A stretch of DNA of 64,000 bases. Origin: Marchantia polymorpha subsp. ruderalis. Its lineage: Eukaryota; Streptophyta; Marchantiopsida; Marchantiales; Marchantiaceae. Positions 1-12,900 of this stretch are shown here, piece by piece; the stretch's first letter is position 1; the number at the start of each line of letters is the position of its first letter. The stretch covers positions 13,062,501-13,126,500 of the forward strand of contig AP031352.1 in NCBI GenBank assembly GCA_037833965.1, read 5' to 3'. The notes beneath the pieces were generated by a model. The model did no database searches. It had not been told where the DNA came from and saw only the letters and a program-made list of their open reading frames with translations. Made by a program: the position numbers and the translations under genes.

Positions 1-3000
1 TAGATGTAGAAGTCCAAGGCATTTTCTGCTTTGAATGCTCTGTCGTCCTGTGTTTCCATGCTTGTCGAATTCCTGGTCAACTGCAGTGCAACGCATCAGT
101 TCTTCTGACACCTCAAGAAATCAATAGCAAAGCATGCATGAACAAACGTACAACACAAGTTCTATGTATTTCAAAGAAAACACACAATCGAATGGCCGGG
201 ACGCAGCGATTTGCAAACGCGTAAGGAACCACAAGGCATTTCGTAAGACTTAAAGCAATCCGGTTTGGTCACAGCACCATCATTGCCAAATGAGATTACG
301 AATTGCAGCTAGCCTCGGTAAGTTGGACAAACAAGTTCTTTTAGTTCGAGAAATGCACAATTTAGGTCTATTTTTCTAACCTCTGCAATGGTCCAAGCTC
401 TTGGTTCAAACAAGCCACTGCTGAACACTTCGGTCTAATAGCCTGTCTCTAACCAAGGATTCCTTCACCTGTTTGCTACATGTCCAAAATTCTATAAGAA
501 TCAATAATGTTCACTAAATCTTCACACTTGTAATGTGCAAGTCTAGTTTGAAGTTTGAGTGGAACTCCAACTCTTTTATAGGCCCCTTGTCTGCGACCAC
601 AAAGCCTGGTGGCTGAAATCCAATACAAGACGATGCAGGGGCGACGCTTGGTGTTTGTACAACCAAACGGAAAACTTCTTGAAATACGCATTCCTCGGGA
701 GTTACACAAGTTACTAGATTTTAGTTTAATTCAATCTTCTTTTTAACTAACGAGGCCGAAGGTCATGACATGAGCTACTCTTTTTCTGCAGATGAAATCT
801 TGGCAGTTTATCTTCAGGTCTCTGCCGATTATGTCTCACATGCAGTAGAAGGAGCATCCAATTAGCTCCCCTGATATGTAAGATATTGTGATACATACTC
901 TATTTTTCTTTCCGGAATACAAGTGAAATGTTACAAGTTAGTAAGCGTCTGGTATTCAAGGAATACACCATCACTGTATAAGTTACCCCTTAAAGATCAA
1001 GATCAAAGCGTTCAAGTCTCTGCTTCGAATCAGCTGGACTTGCTAGCTTATTCTCTTGGTTGTGAGTACTGAAATGTGTTCGCGATTACATACAGAAGGT
1101 TCTCAAGGTTCAAACTGATCATAAATTCAGGACGGTTTAACATGTTGTAGAAAGTGATCTAAGTATTTCCTTATCACCAGACGGAATAAGATAAATATGT
1201 AATGCTTGTTTCCGTCCAATCATAGCCAGGGTGCTGTATATACAGGATTTTATGACCCATCCTCCGGTTCCGACTATGACCAGTGATCATTCAAACAAGA
1301 GAACGACGGTGAGTGGGCTCTAGACGGTGACGATTTCAAATTGCAAAACACCTCATCTGTCGTTTCATTAGCAGCTTATAAAGAACCAATTTAAAGAGCT
1401 GGTGAAAGGCTCCACGTTTCGAATCTTATAGAAATACTGATTTAGCATACTTGTAATTGTAAGGGAAGATTACAATCCTTTACTCTATATATTACCCCTA
1501 GTGATGATGAAGCACCCAATAATATTTTTGGGACTATCTATACCTCAACATTGTTTTTTGGTAACATATTCTAAGACTTGTTAACTATACCTAATGAGGC
1601 TAGGACTACCCATCACATGTAAAAGATGTACTAAGTAATATGGAAATTATGATGGAAAGATCCCATCAAGTTCAAATTAAGATTGGCCTAGGGTAAGTTA
1701 CATCAAGTAAAAAAATAATATTATTGGAATATTTTTTCTTGGTAGTTCCTGCATTATAGTAACTAATCAGGAGCATCCAAAGAATGTAGTGCATTATGTA
1801 AAGAAATGAATATAAACTGTCTATAAGAAGTCATACCAATTACTAGAGAGAGTGAAACTTTTGTCGCCTACTATGATACATTTCGTGCATATTACAAATT
1901 AGCTGATCAAAGCTCCATGTAATCCAAAGTTTTGCAGTTCGCAACATGTCGATATACTTGAAAACCTAGATTTTTGCAGTTCCAAATGTCAACTTTTTAT
2001 AGAGATTGATAATAATATTTGAACCTAATAATAGTCACCGCAATGTTTACAACATTATTCTCATACTTCGGAACCAAGTAAGCCTTTTGCTCAAACCAAG
2101 TATGGATTAGTCCTATTTCGAGTCAACTGCAAAGTACATCAACACTCTTTCCTTCCATTGAAGATACCTGCATACTGTAATCATCGGTAGGTTATACTTT
2201 TCATTTCTGCTGGTCAAGGAGTAACTTGCATTACTAAAAAATGTGAAGGGGATTAACCAAGGAATTATGTTAATGCTATAGAAAAGTTTATCGATAAAGA
2301 TGAAAATAATTGTTGCTGTTCAATAAAAATCCATGAAGTGAAATTTTATAAGAAGATTGAGCTCATCCACTAAAAATGCTAGATCACCAAAAACTATCAA
2401 CAATTTAAAATGTACAGTATTTTTAAGTCAATTATAGGAAAAGGGAAAAGAGATAAAGTATTATTCTATATTTATGTAAATAACATCTCTTGTATCTCTT
2501 TTCTCTTTTACATCTAAAAGTATTTTGGTCGGTTTTTGTTATGCAAGCATCCAAGAACGATTCTATGTGGAATCATAGATTTCACAGCCGACAAAGACGG
2601 ACGAAGTGCTTAAGTAGCAAAGATGAACTCTACAAATGCGGTGGTTTCTTTACAAAATTATCTTGTTTACTCCACCAATTTTTTTGATGATATTTGTCTT
2701 AGTGTCCAGTTTTTTATCACACGCTTATATTATTATTTTTCAAAAGTTATAAGCTTGAAGAAAATACTGGTGAGAAGAGGAATTATTCATTGGAAAAAGG
2801 TTTGAAAATCTGAAAATGGAAATGAGGGATACATTGACAAAAAGGACATATCAGTAAGTATATATTCAAATCCAGTGTTCCTGTATGCAATACTCAAGAT
2901 TGAACAATATATGATGAAAAAGTGCTTATGCCTTTTGATGAAACCAGAACAACGAATTGGAAACGCATGACAATAGCATTATCCGTGTTTGGAATCTCTT

Positions 3001-3734
3001 CAAGAAAGAAGAACAGGGGTGTTGCGTCTAAGTCTGGTGGATACGAAGTTATTGAGCTTAAATAGGAAGAACTGAGGAATTTAGACTTTTTGATCTATCT
3101 GAATTGTGAATCGAACAGTAAGTTGGGAAGAAATCATAAGATGGCATGTACGAGGTTTTTTTATTTAATAAAAAAGTGAAAGGATATTGAGGCCTCTCAA
3201 TGATAATGGATGGATTAAAGTAGACAGGCGATGGTATGTTCGATACTACTACTTGCAGGGTCTTCCCTTTTCAAGTATATACACTTAGATGTAGATCCGA
3301 TCCGAGATGCATAAGATTTCTAATGTCAATGGGACGATTCTCATGGAGGACTCTAAATCCAAAAGGCATTCTCATTAATATTCTCCAGTGACCGATCTTG
3401 TGGAAAAACTTACCAGAAGATGCTTGATCTCTTCAATGTTTGAAGGTCGCATCCGATCGAGAATCAAAGTTGCAAGAAAGGGTTCATTTGGAGTTTCCGG
3501 CATGAAGTAGCAAGGGTTTTTTCATTGAAATCTCACTACTTCGGCCTTTTGTGACAGAAAACACAGCATATGATGGTGTTTTTGCAGTCGCCCGTCTTTA
3601 CCATCATGCGTCCACTTATTTCTGGCTAACCATGTTTGGAAGTTCGTTTAATTCGATGTGTTGCTACGTGTTCAGCTGTTCAAAAATTTAGACGCAGTAG
3701 AGAGTGTCAACGCGCAGAAGCCGAACCTCAGCGT
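1..3734. other. AT-rich intergenic DNA, no gene recognised
   Basis: No reading frame here resembles a protein family I know, and the longest frames are under 90 codons with no supporting splice pattern. I saw no rRNA, no second tRNA and no transposon termini. Confidence 0.6.
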
Positions 3735-3806
3735 GGGGCATTCCGAGAATTGAACTCGGGACCTCTTGCACCCTAAGCAAGAATCATACCACTAGACCAA
3801 ATGCCC
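3735..3806 (-). tRNA. tRNA-Pro (anticodon AGG)
   Basis: Read on the minus strand, the 72 nt fold as a tRNA. The 7-bp acceptor stem GGGCATT (3806-3800) pairs with AATGCCC (3742-3736), and the discriminator base is C at 3735. The D-arm contains GGTCTAGTGGTAT. The anticodon stem CTTGC/GCAAG encloses loop TTAGGGT, giving anticodon AGG. The T-arm is CCGAG TTCAATT CTCGG. There is no intron and no encoded CCA, as expected for a nuclear gene. The body closely matches the plant nuclear tRNA-Pro consensus I remember. It is the only complete tRNA I found in the window. Confidence 0.96.
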
Positions 3807-4152
3807 TTGCTGAAATTCTCGTTAATATTACATTATTAATTTTTTACTGATTCTATATCTTGACCTAGGAATTACTCCGCAGATGCTGTTCGTACTATGC
3901 CCAGCATGTGCTCCTTTTCTCAATGTCCCTTCCTCTTGCATAGGTACCGATAGTATCTATACAACGTACTCTGTGATTTATTTGATTACGCTATTAACTC
4001 GAGTTCATGCCAGTTCGTGTTGGATTTGCAGTTATGATAAAATTTCATTCGGACATCGCTCAATATTTCTTCCCTAAAAACGGCCAATTTGCCATATTTC
4101 GTTTTCAGAAAGTTCCCTATTTCTAACAAAAAGTCTTTGTTGTCTAGGTGTA

Positions 4153-4355
4153 GAAACTAACGGGGTCACTTAACTAAAACTTGGGGGTGACAATTTTTGA
4201 CAAATCTTTGTTGATGTAGGTGATTTTACTAGACAAATTTACGTAAATATTCAGCTAAATCTTTGCTGTGATCGTTTGTGACAATTTCTTTGTTCATTAC
4301 CGTTACTTTATTAGAGAAACTAACGGAGTACTTGACTAAAACCTTGCGGCGACAC
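4153..4355. repeat. Imperfect direct repeat, two copies of about 40 bp
   Basis: Copy 1 (4153-4192) and copy 2 (4316-4355) both start GAAACTAACGG, continue with a CTTRACTAAAAC core and end in GACA. They differ at a few sites and are about 163 bp apart start to start. The flanks also share TTCTTTGTT-like words, so the duplicated unit may be a little longer. Confidence 0.6.
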
Positions 4356-6565
4356 CCGATGAGTTTCAATCAAGTTCTAGTATTTTGTTTCCTTGGTTAA
4401 CTCATTCACTTGTAGCTTTGAAAACACAAAGAATTATTCAAATAGTTCTAAAATATCAAGAAAGTCTCCAAATTTTCGGAAACAAAAGATCAAAGATAAA
4501 ACAGTGAACCCAGAACATTACGAAGTCGATGTTCTAGGTGCACAAAAATCTGTTGACTGAAAAGTTTGATTCCAGGTTTTAAAAATAAATTTCTTCAACT
4601 CATGGAGTTTTTCGTAGTATTAGTTTCACCATTTTCAAACGGTGTGGAAAGTGATTTCTCCTTGCTAAAATGGGAAAAGGATATTCAGAGATCAAAGATA
4701 ACACCCATTTCTCTCAAAGTTGTATTACATTGCCGACAAATTAGACCGAGTTTAGGTCAAAATTCGGCGAAAACTGTCAAGTTCCTTATATTCTTTATTT
4801 TGATTTGAAAATTATCCTTATTTTGTTGAGATACGGAACATACGGAATCCACCCTATATTGAGAGGCCTGATTAAGCCTGAATCATTGAGAAGCTCAGAG
4901 TTACACTATTCGAGTTGCACATGAGGAAGATTCGAATCTCCAAGTAGTAGACTCTGGACAGGAATCTTGGGGTTTTGCCCGGAATAGTTAGTTTGTTCGC
5001 TCTAATGTGAAATCATCTGCATTTGAAGACCCAAGAAAATTACCTTTGCCCTAAGATTGCGCAAGTTTTGGTAGGTTGAAAGGAATGCTGATCCCGTGAT
5101 AGGATAAGCATTTTGCTGTACATTGCAGGATGACGTCAACAGTCTTATCCAGGGAGACTAGAAGACTTATAACACAAGACACGAAATCATGAATATGAAC
5201 ATTGAAGAATCAGACGAAGATCGAGGGGACAAAATTAATGCCGGATTTCTGTTCGAGCGGGCTTGAGGCTAGAATTATACTATTAAGATAACCAGTGTGG
5301 AGATTATAACTACCCTGGCTCACATAACTTGGCCTGGTTTATGTGAAGAATGTGTTTGAGGATGATTATCGTCACCCTCAAAAACGCTGGCACATCCCCT
5401 TCACATTTGACTTTGGGTTTTGGTCTAAATCGGGCAACCAGAGATTTAGATTGATCTAAAGCATATGCGGAATAGTTCAACGGTATAGATTACACGGTCA
5501 CGGAGGATTAAACTGTACATACGTGATTCATAACAGATTTTACTTAAAAAAATCTTCAAAAATTTCAATGATAGATTAGGCGAGCTCTTCTATACATTGT
5601 CAGCCTAGCTAATTGGAGATAATGTAACTTATATTGATAAATTTATACTTTAAATTTTTTTTCCCTTATTCATATTTTGGAACTCATAATATTCATGATA
5701 CATAAAATAATTTTAAATGAAAATTTTAAAATAAATTTTAAAATCATTCACTAACGAAAAGTTAAACTTTATCCAAGAAACATAGAAAAAAATTTAAAAA
5801 AAACTTTCTTTTTACTCTTGTTATGAAACATGTCGAATAGTATAAAATTTATTAAAATTATTTAAGTAAAAAACTTTGGTTGATATCTAACTAGAAATAT
5901 TTTGTGGTAAATTTTTATTGTCTAAATTTTTTTAAATAAAAATTTTCTATTTTGATATAAATGATATTTCATGTTGATTTGTTTCATTCTGTTGTTCATT
6001 ATTTGATTTACAACAAAAATTGATAATATTTATTTGAATAAAATTTCTGTGATAAATTTACTCAACCTAATAACTTATTTTGCTGCTTGTAGAGAGTAAT
6101 AATTAGTTATTATTGTTCATGAAATTTCTGCAAAATAAATTTCCATCTTATTCAATAGCCATCATATAACATGTATCTAGTTATAGATATTTTCTTTCCA
6201 ATATTGCTCATTGTGAACGTAAACAAAACATAACAAGAAGTAGACATCAAATAAAATGTCAATATCCTAACTTCTCTTGAGATACATGAAAATTGATTTC
6301 ACAATTTCTCAATGGACCTAACTTGGATTTGATTTGTATACCTTGATGAAAGCTAGAGCATTAGAACTTAAATTGCTCTAGTAATGATCAAATTATATGT
6401 ATTATATCTACCGCAAAACATAAAATACATGAGTTTGCACACTACGTTTTCATAAATTATTGTGAACATTTTTCACATTCTAGTTACATGAACTAGGATT
6501 TAGTTGAATAAACTTCACTTTTGCTAAAAAAAAGTTCCAAATTTTTTGAAATCTATTCTATTAAA

Positions 6566-6598
6566 CATGTCAAGCACATGTGGAATGTGCTTGACATG
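6566..6598. repeat. Perfect 14-bp inverted repeat with 5-nt loop
   Basis: CATGTCAAGCACAT (6566-6579) is followed by loop GTGGA and the exact reverse complement ATGTGCTTGACATG (6585-6598). It sits in an AT-rich stretch far from any gene I can identify. There is no T-tract pointing to a terminator role. It could be a miniature hairpin element or a chance palindrome. Confidence 0.85.
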
Positions 6599-9500
6599 CT
6601 CTAATTTAATCATTGCTTTTTATTTTTCAAATTTTCATAAATATCCATACATAATTTTATTTTTAACTTACTCATATACATTTTTTAGTTAAATTGACTC
6701 GCTTATTGCATTTGCAACGTTGGATTGATTATTTGTCAAAATGAACATGTTATCCATTCAAAGTATTGAGATATCTCAATGGAATTCAATATCTCATTAT
6801 TCATCTTTTTATGTAACATGTTTCATATATACTTAGTGAAAATTTTTGGGCTTTCATGAACTCATCAAATATTGTATTCTACTATTTAGGATGTCTTTTC
6901 ATCATTAAAATAATTTCAATAATCTACATATAAACTTCTATTAATCTTTTGTCTCAAAGCCAAGTGATTAGATTATGTGGACTTCACCTCTAAAGTTCCA
7001 TAGAAACTTGTTATTACTCCATATATGTTATTTAATATAATGCTAAATATTATATCAAGTGCAGAAATCATTCGAATGCATATCTCTGCAAAAAAAAAAA
7101 ACATTGTAACCCATACGTGTTTTTTGGTGTAAAATCTCTAACCACCAACCTGGATTCAAAAATTTTCTTGCTAGATTAAACTTCAAATTATACTTGTAAA
7201 TCCAATTGCTGTCAATCAAATTTTTTTAAAAAACTTTTATTAACTTTCACTTTATGTTATCAATCAATAATATATTTCATGCCTCATATCAATATTTTAC
7301 TTCATTTTATAGATAGAAAATTTATCTCTTTTCAGATCAATTCATTGTCATCATCATCTTTGATCTCAATAAAATTTTTTCTTAAAGAATTATGAATGAG
7401 ACCATATTCCATATATTAAAAAAACTCTACCAATGTAGTTTGATGATAATTCTAGTTAAAAAAAATTCTTTTTTTCATAAAATAATTTTGAGTCTCATGA
7501 AAAAACCTGCTACTCAAGTTTTAGTTTTTGGGTGATTTGCTTATCTACACCAGAGCTTCCCGTCATATTATTAATTTATAATTATCAATATTTTACATAA
7601 TGACATCCTTGAGTGAAGACTGATCCTTGCCTATACGATAAGTTGAAAAAATCTTCATTTCTTTCAATGATCTCAATCCATCCCTAACGTTTTAAACCAC
7701 TAACATATCTAAGAAAATGAAACGTCTTGAATGTAAGCTTCTTGATTCTAATCTACTTGGATATTTAGAGTATAAATCGTAGGATTAAAATTGTTATAAC
7801 TATTTAAATTAGTTCATTATTTACGATTCAATTCAAAATGTCTAAAAGAATGATTTCATTTGAAGAAACAATATTTATCATATACATAATGGTTATGAAA
7901 ATTAAGTCTAAAATTTGTATGAAAAGTAAAAACTGTTGAACGTACCGTGCAAATTCTCCATCATTATTTGCTTGAATATTTGAGGACTAATGATTTTTTC
8001 TGAGTATAAACCATGATGAAGTAACGAGTGATCTTTTTATCTTTGCAAAAACCTTTAAACTATTCAGAATATGATTACAATATTTATCTTTATATAAATT
8101 TGTAAATCTATCTTTAGTCTAAATCTCAACTTGGACTTTTTCAACTTTAGAAAAAATATGATGATTTAATAATTTTGTTTGAAACAATAAATTCACATAT
8201 AATTTGAGTTTCATTAATAAATTATACATAATAATATTTCTCGGAACAGTGAGATCTGAGAAAATCGTTTCCAAATTTAATCATTAGAAACTTAAAAATT
8301 TTTCTTTACACTTTAAGTTGAATTTAAAAAACTTTTATTTGATGATTGTTCAGGAATCGTAAGTCAGTTGTACCAATGACAGGTAACAATTTCTTATTCT
8401 CAAGGAGTATCAAATACCTATTAGTGATGTGTCATAGCCTATGGCATTATATTTGAATCTTCTTAACTCAAGATTTGCGCGACTTAGTGTCACCTCCCTA
8501 ACTTGGATTAAATTTAGTTAACTTGTGAGAACTGATAACTCACACTATATTATAAAGAGAAGATTCATTTTCAACCAGAGCGGTTGGGAAATTAGAATAA
8601 TAAATACGAACTTAGAAATCTAAACAGTAACCGCGGTCTTTTCAAGGTTTCCTAGTGTGAGATTTCAATTCATTTTGAGATTACAATACCAATCCTCCCC
8701 AATGCATTATGTAATCCATACCATCTTTCAAATCAAGTTGTGTCATTAATTCATGTTGTTCTCTATTAGTTATCTACATAAGATTCCATTACAAAATCAG
8801 CTGTTAGAGCTATCAGAGAAAATTAACTGACGGGATCCTTCCGGAACCCAAAACACTTGTTGAGGCCGAACAAAATTCATTTCACTCGATTTGAACCCTC
8901 CAAAGGCCCTTCAACCCACCTTCATCCGTGTTCCCAAACAACCTTTTGTAACGTGTGTGATTTCAAAAGTGCCGTTCTATCTGTTCACACTTTGAACAGA
9001 ATGATACTTTTAGTCGGGAATGTTAGCAAAATGCCACTATTCCGAGAAGGTTTGGAGCATTGACATGTGGCAAGTAAATAATTCTAGTTTACTATAGTAA
9101 CTCCCTAGTATCATCTGGCAATGTTTTATGAGCCCAAAGAATGAAACAACTCGACTTGCCTCGTTGTTCTTACACAAGTGGTTACAGTAGATTGTACTTT
9201 TCCGGAACCATCATATCATGATATATAGTTGAGTGAAAGAATGTACTTGAAAAACAGGGATATTAGATCCTTAGGCAAAGCAATTACAAGAACTCCTAGG
9301 TGAAGGTGGGTTGTAGTTTCGTGAGGCGTACCTTCGGATAAAATGAATCAAGTTGAGTACCAACATGAGTTTTGAGTTCTGCATTTTTCTCGAGCTACCA
9401 CTTACAATGCGATGATAAGAGGGCTTGTAGCGAGACATTCACCGAGGCGTAGGTATTCATTCCTTCTTGCGGGCTAAGGAATAACTGGAGCATCATTAGT

Positions 9501-9954
9501 TACAGCTCGAGTTGCTTCAGTGATGTGCAACTAGTTCCTTGAACTATTTTCAGAAGGTTATAATCTTCAGAAATACTAAATGTACTCCACGGCCTGATAG
9601 AAGATCTAATTGAAGTTTTGAGACCACATTGACCTGGAATCTGTCGAAACATATAACTATGTTTACAAAAATTTTGAAAAATAAAAATAACAAGAAAGAA
9701 GCTCGCAATGTGCAATCTGGAACCCGTCAATTCTTCAGAAGAGCATAGCTGTATGTAGGTGAAACTCATATGGCGCATAGGATGAATTTATATCAATGAA
9801 CGCGGAAGTGAGTACAGAATTTATCCCTCTATAGAAGATGAAAACTTCGGAGATAGTACATGCAGTCCTAGATCGTAGCTGCTTCAGTACAATTGTTACA
9901 TCTACAGTCTTGATCGATAATCAGGTGCTAGGAGATTTTGGAAAAGGTGGGTCA

Positions 9955-12900
9955 TTAGATGGAGGTACTGTATGGAACCCCCATGCACGTCATGCCAGCC
10001 TTGGATTTGGGGAGGAGAAGTGTATATGCCAACTTGCTATAGCTGATTCTGTTGCTCCATGGCAACGACCGGGCCGCCTTGTTTTCCGCTTCGATCTCCT
10101 TCTCCAGTGCATTAACGCCGTCACTGAAGATCTTGAACACCTTCTGTAAATCCTTCTCGGGGTTAGCAGCCTTCACAGTCCCGGCGTGTTTATGCCCGAA
10201 GATATCTTCCCACCATTTTTCAAGCAAATCTTCATGTTTTTTTTTGCGATGTTCAACGACATCTTTATCTTCAACATCTTCTCCATTTTCTTGAATCAGA
10301 CCTTTCTTCTTTCCATGGGCATTAAATGTCCACTCGTCTTCGCCTAAGTACTGCTCCTCTTCAGAGTGGGTGGACAAGACCTTCAGGATGGCCATCACCT
10401 GCAAGGTCTGCTTGGGAGTGGCTATGGTGTCCAGTACGTACGATCTCCAGGCGTCTTGGGTCATCTTCACGTTGAGCTCGGGGATGAGTTGACGGGTCAT
10501 GGATGATCTCTGTATCACGTAGCCGGCGTAATCGTACTGGCCGAAGTTCACTGCAGCGTGATGCGGGCCTGCTATCCAATAGATCGTGGAGAGAATTTCT
10601 ATGAGTTGTTCGACGCAGTCCAGCTCCGGCCACCCCTCCTTGATGTCGGGATGACCCCTCGTTCTCACCTCGGTCCACCAATGCTGCAGCGCTCCGTGAT
10701 TCTGTGGGTCGTTGAGCACATCGGCTGACGATTTGTAAAATATGTTCACGTAACCCGTGACCCAATGTTTAATCAATGTCCACATTTTCAAAGCATCCTG
10801 CGCGAACGGGTAGTCCTCGATTACCAGCTCAACGTCTTCTTCCTCATTCTGGTTCTTCGGATCCTTTTTCTTTCGTATTGCCATTCCTCTGCACCATCAC
10901 CAATGAATGCAGGGGATGCATCAGCAGGCATCAGTGCCATTCAAATGGTACACGAAGTAAAGGATCCTGAGAAAGCCAAAGCAGAACCAGACTATACAGC
11001 ACTCGACAAGACGATAGTGATCTGAGCATAAAATGCACTGGAAATGTGTCTGATTGTGGCACCTTGCGAGTAGATCCTTGGTAACTGATTGCATGTCGAA
11101 ACGCCATGTCTGGTAAGCACCAGAGCTGATTTTCATGCTGTATTCTCCAGCGGTGAAGTTGTCGGGGATTATGCCGATCTTGTTGATCAGGATCTGACGA
11201 GCGTCGCTGTTGATATTCAGTGTGTTCCTGAAGGTGGGTTCCAACAGGTTTCCGATGGGATGCACACTGGAGAGCAGGGTCCTTTTAGTGGCGATGATGA
11301 TTGGCTCCATCGCTGCGTGACTGTACAGCCTGAAGGACGGTCGTGAAGCGGTGCATAGGGTTAATGTCAGTGAACAGATTTCCTATCCAAGACCACTTCT
11401 CGACTCACGCAATCAAAATCGACGTCCTCAAATTGGGACGTAAAGTATTAAGAGGGGATACCGGAGATCATTTAGCCATCGGCATACTTACCAATGACTG
11501 ACGAGCTCATGGTATGAGAAGTCCAGAGAAATGAAGTGGATCTTGGCGAGCTCCCACCAAAAGTCGAGCACCGGCTCATCGGCCGGATCTGACGAACCTC
11601 CCTTACCGTTAGAGATCGGCTGCACCTCTTGTGGGGTAACCACAGGAGGGGTGAAAACACGGTGTAATGTGCAATGCTGGTCTCCACTATCTTTAGGTAG
11701 AGATAGCTCGATGGCGATGGGGATCAATTTGCCTGGATGCTTCTTGTAGAAAAAGACAGCACGTCCTGCGTACGTCTTTCTACCCGAGATTTGGTTAATC
11801 TCTCCCACGTGGGCCTTGAAGGCGTCGTGGTAATCGATTATATAAAGCTTGTTTTCTTCGATCGCCTGCAGTGAATAAAAATCTCTTAGTTCCTGACGAC
11901 GTTTAGTTGTGATTGTTATGCTTCTTACAATTTCTCTCTCTGACAACATAGCACTGCATCATAGCTATGAAACTCCCCACGCACCTGCTCCAATGTGGAT
12001 TGCTTTGACTTCAGATACACCTCAACAGCATGCTGAAGGCCAGTAATCTTCTTTCCGGTATCACTCGGAGGAAAGGTCTGTATTCGTGGACAATCCAGAG
12101 CAGGGTCTGATGTTAGAAGCCATGAAGTGACAAGATATATGTAGTCGTGCAATAAAAGATTAAACAATATTTGACAACTGTAATTGATCATAAAACCTGA
12201 GCCATAGAGCAAATAAATGCATCCTCTTTACATGAGGAGGAGCCAGCTCCATTGAAGCTGAGCTGCAGCTCAGGATTTTCAAGACGCTTGCTCGTTTCTG
12301 GTCTGAAAGGAGCAAGAAAAGCGTAGTAGTTCGGTTCTGCATTACGGACATTTCAATCGAGTCATAAGTCTCATGTTTCCAGTTTTAACTCGCACCTGCA
12401 AACGCGTAATGACGGCCGGGTTCATGCCCGCCAGAGCTTGCCGCCCGAACTCCTCGTCGTTCATCAGAACGTCATACCAAGTGCCTCCGACTCCGGGCGT
12501 CAAAGCTGCAATTTGCATAAAGAAATGGTCATCGCATGAAATTTAGCTTGAGGACCGCCAACGAGATGGGATACAATCTGAACGTTGCCTGAGCGTTCAT
12601 TCTTTCACTGATTAGCTCGGCATCATTCGTAATTCTTAAGCATATCTGCTTTACGTGCCAAGGCGTGTTTGACCTCCGAGAGAATGAGGACAGAAACTTA
12701 CTTAGCACAGATCTCGGCTGCGGAAGATTAATGGCTTGCAGTAATTCCTTGAACACGTTGATGAATTTCTCCAGAAAGACGATAAAAGGATTCTTGCTTA
12801 ATATCGACTGATGGAACACGTCGAGGAAAACATCCAGCACTTTGTGGGCTTCGAGGCACTTGATCGTAGTTTCAAACCGATTATCCATTCCAGCAATCTC

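Larger units (their letters stand above)
3807..9954. other. AT-rich intergenic DNA
   Basis: Gene-free as far as I can read. About 5580-8350 is very AT-rich with many A/T homopolymers. Small structures are listed separately: a direct repeat at 4153-4355 and a perfect hairpin at 6566-6598. The lipoxygenase 3' end begins at 9955. Confidence 0.6.

Noticed and set aside
5468-5530. Possible second tRNA (GCGGAATAGTTCAACGG start)
   Set aside because: The 5' words resemble an organellar tRNA-Gly but no acceptor, anticodon or T-stem pairs; at best a worn fragment.
9838-10294. Plus-strand frames over the lipoxygenase 3' exon
   Set aside because: Antisense shadows of a well-supported coding exon.
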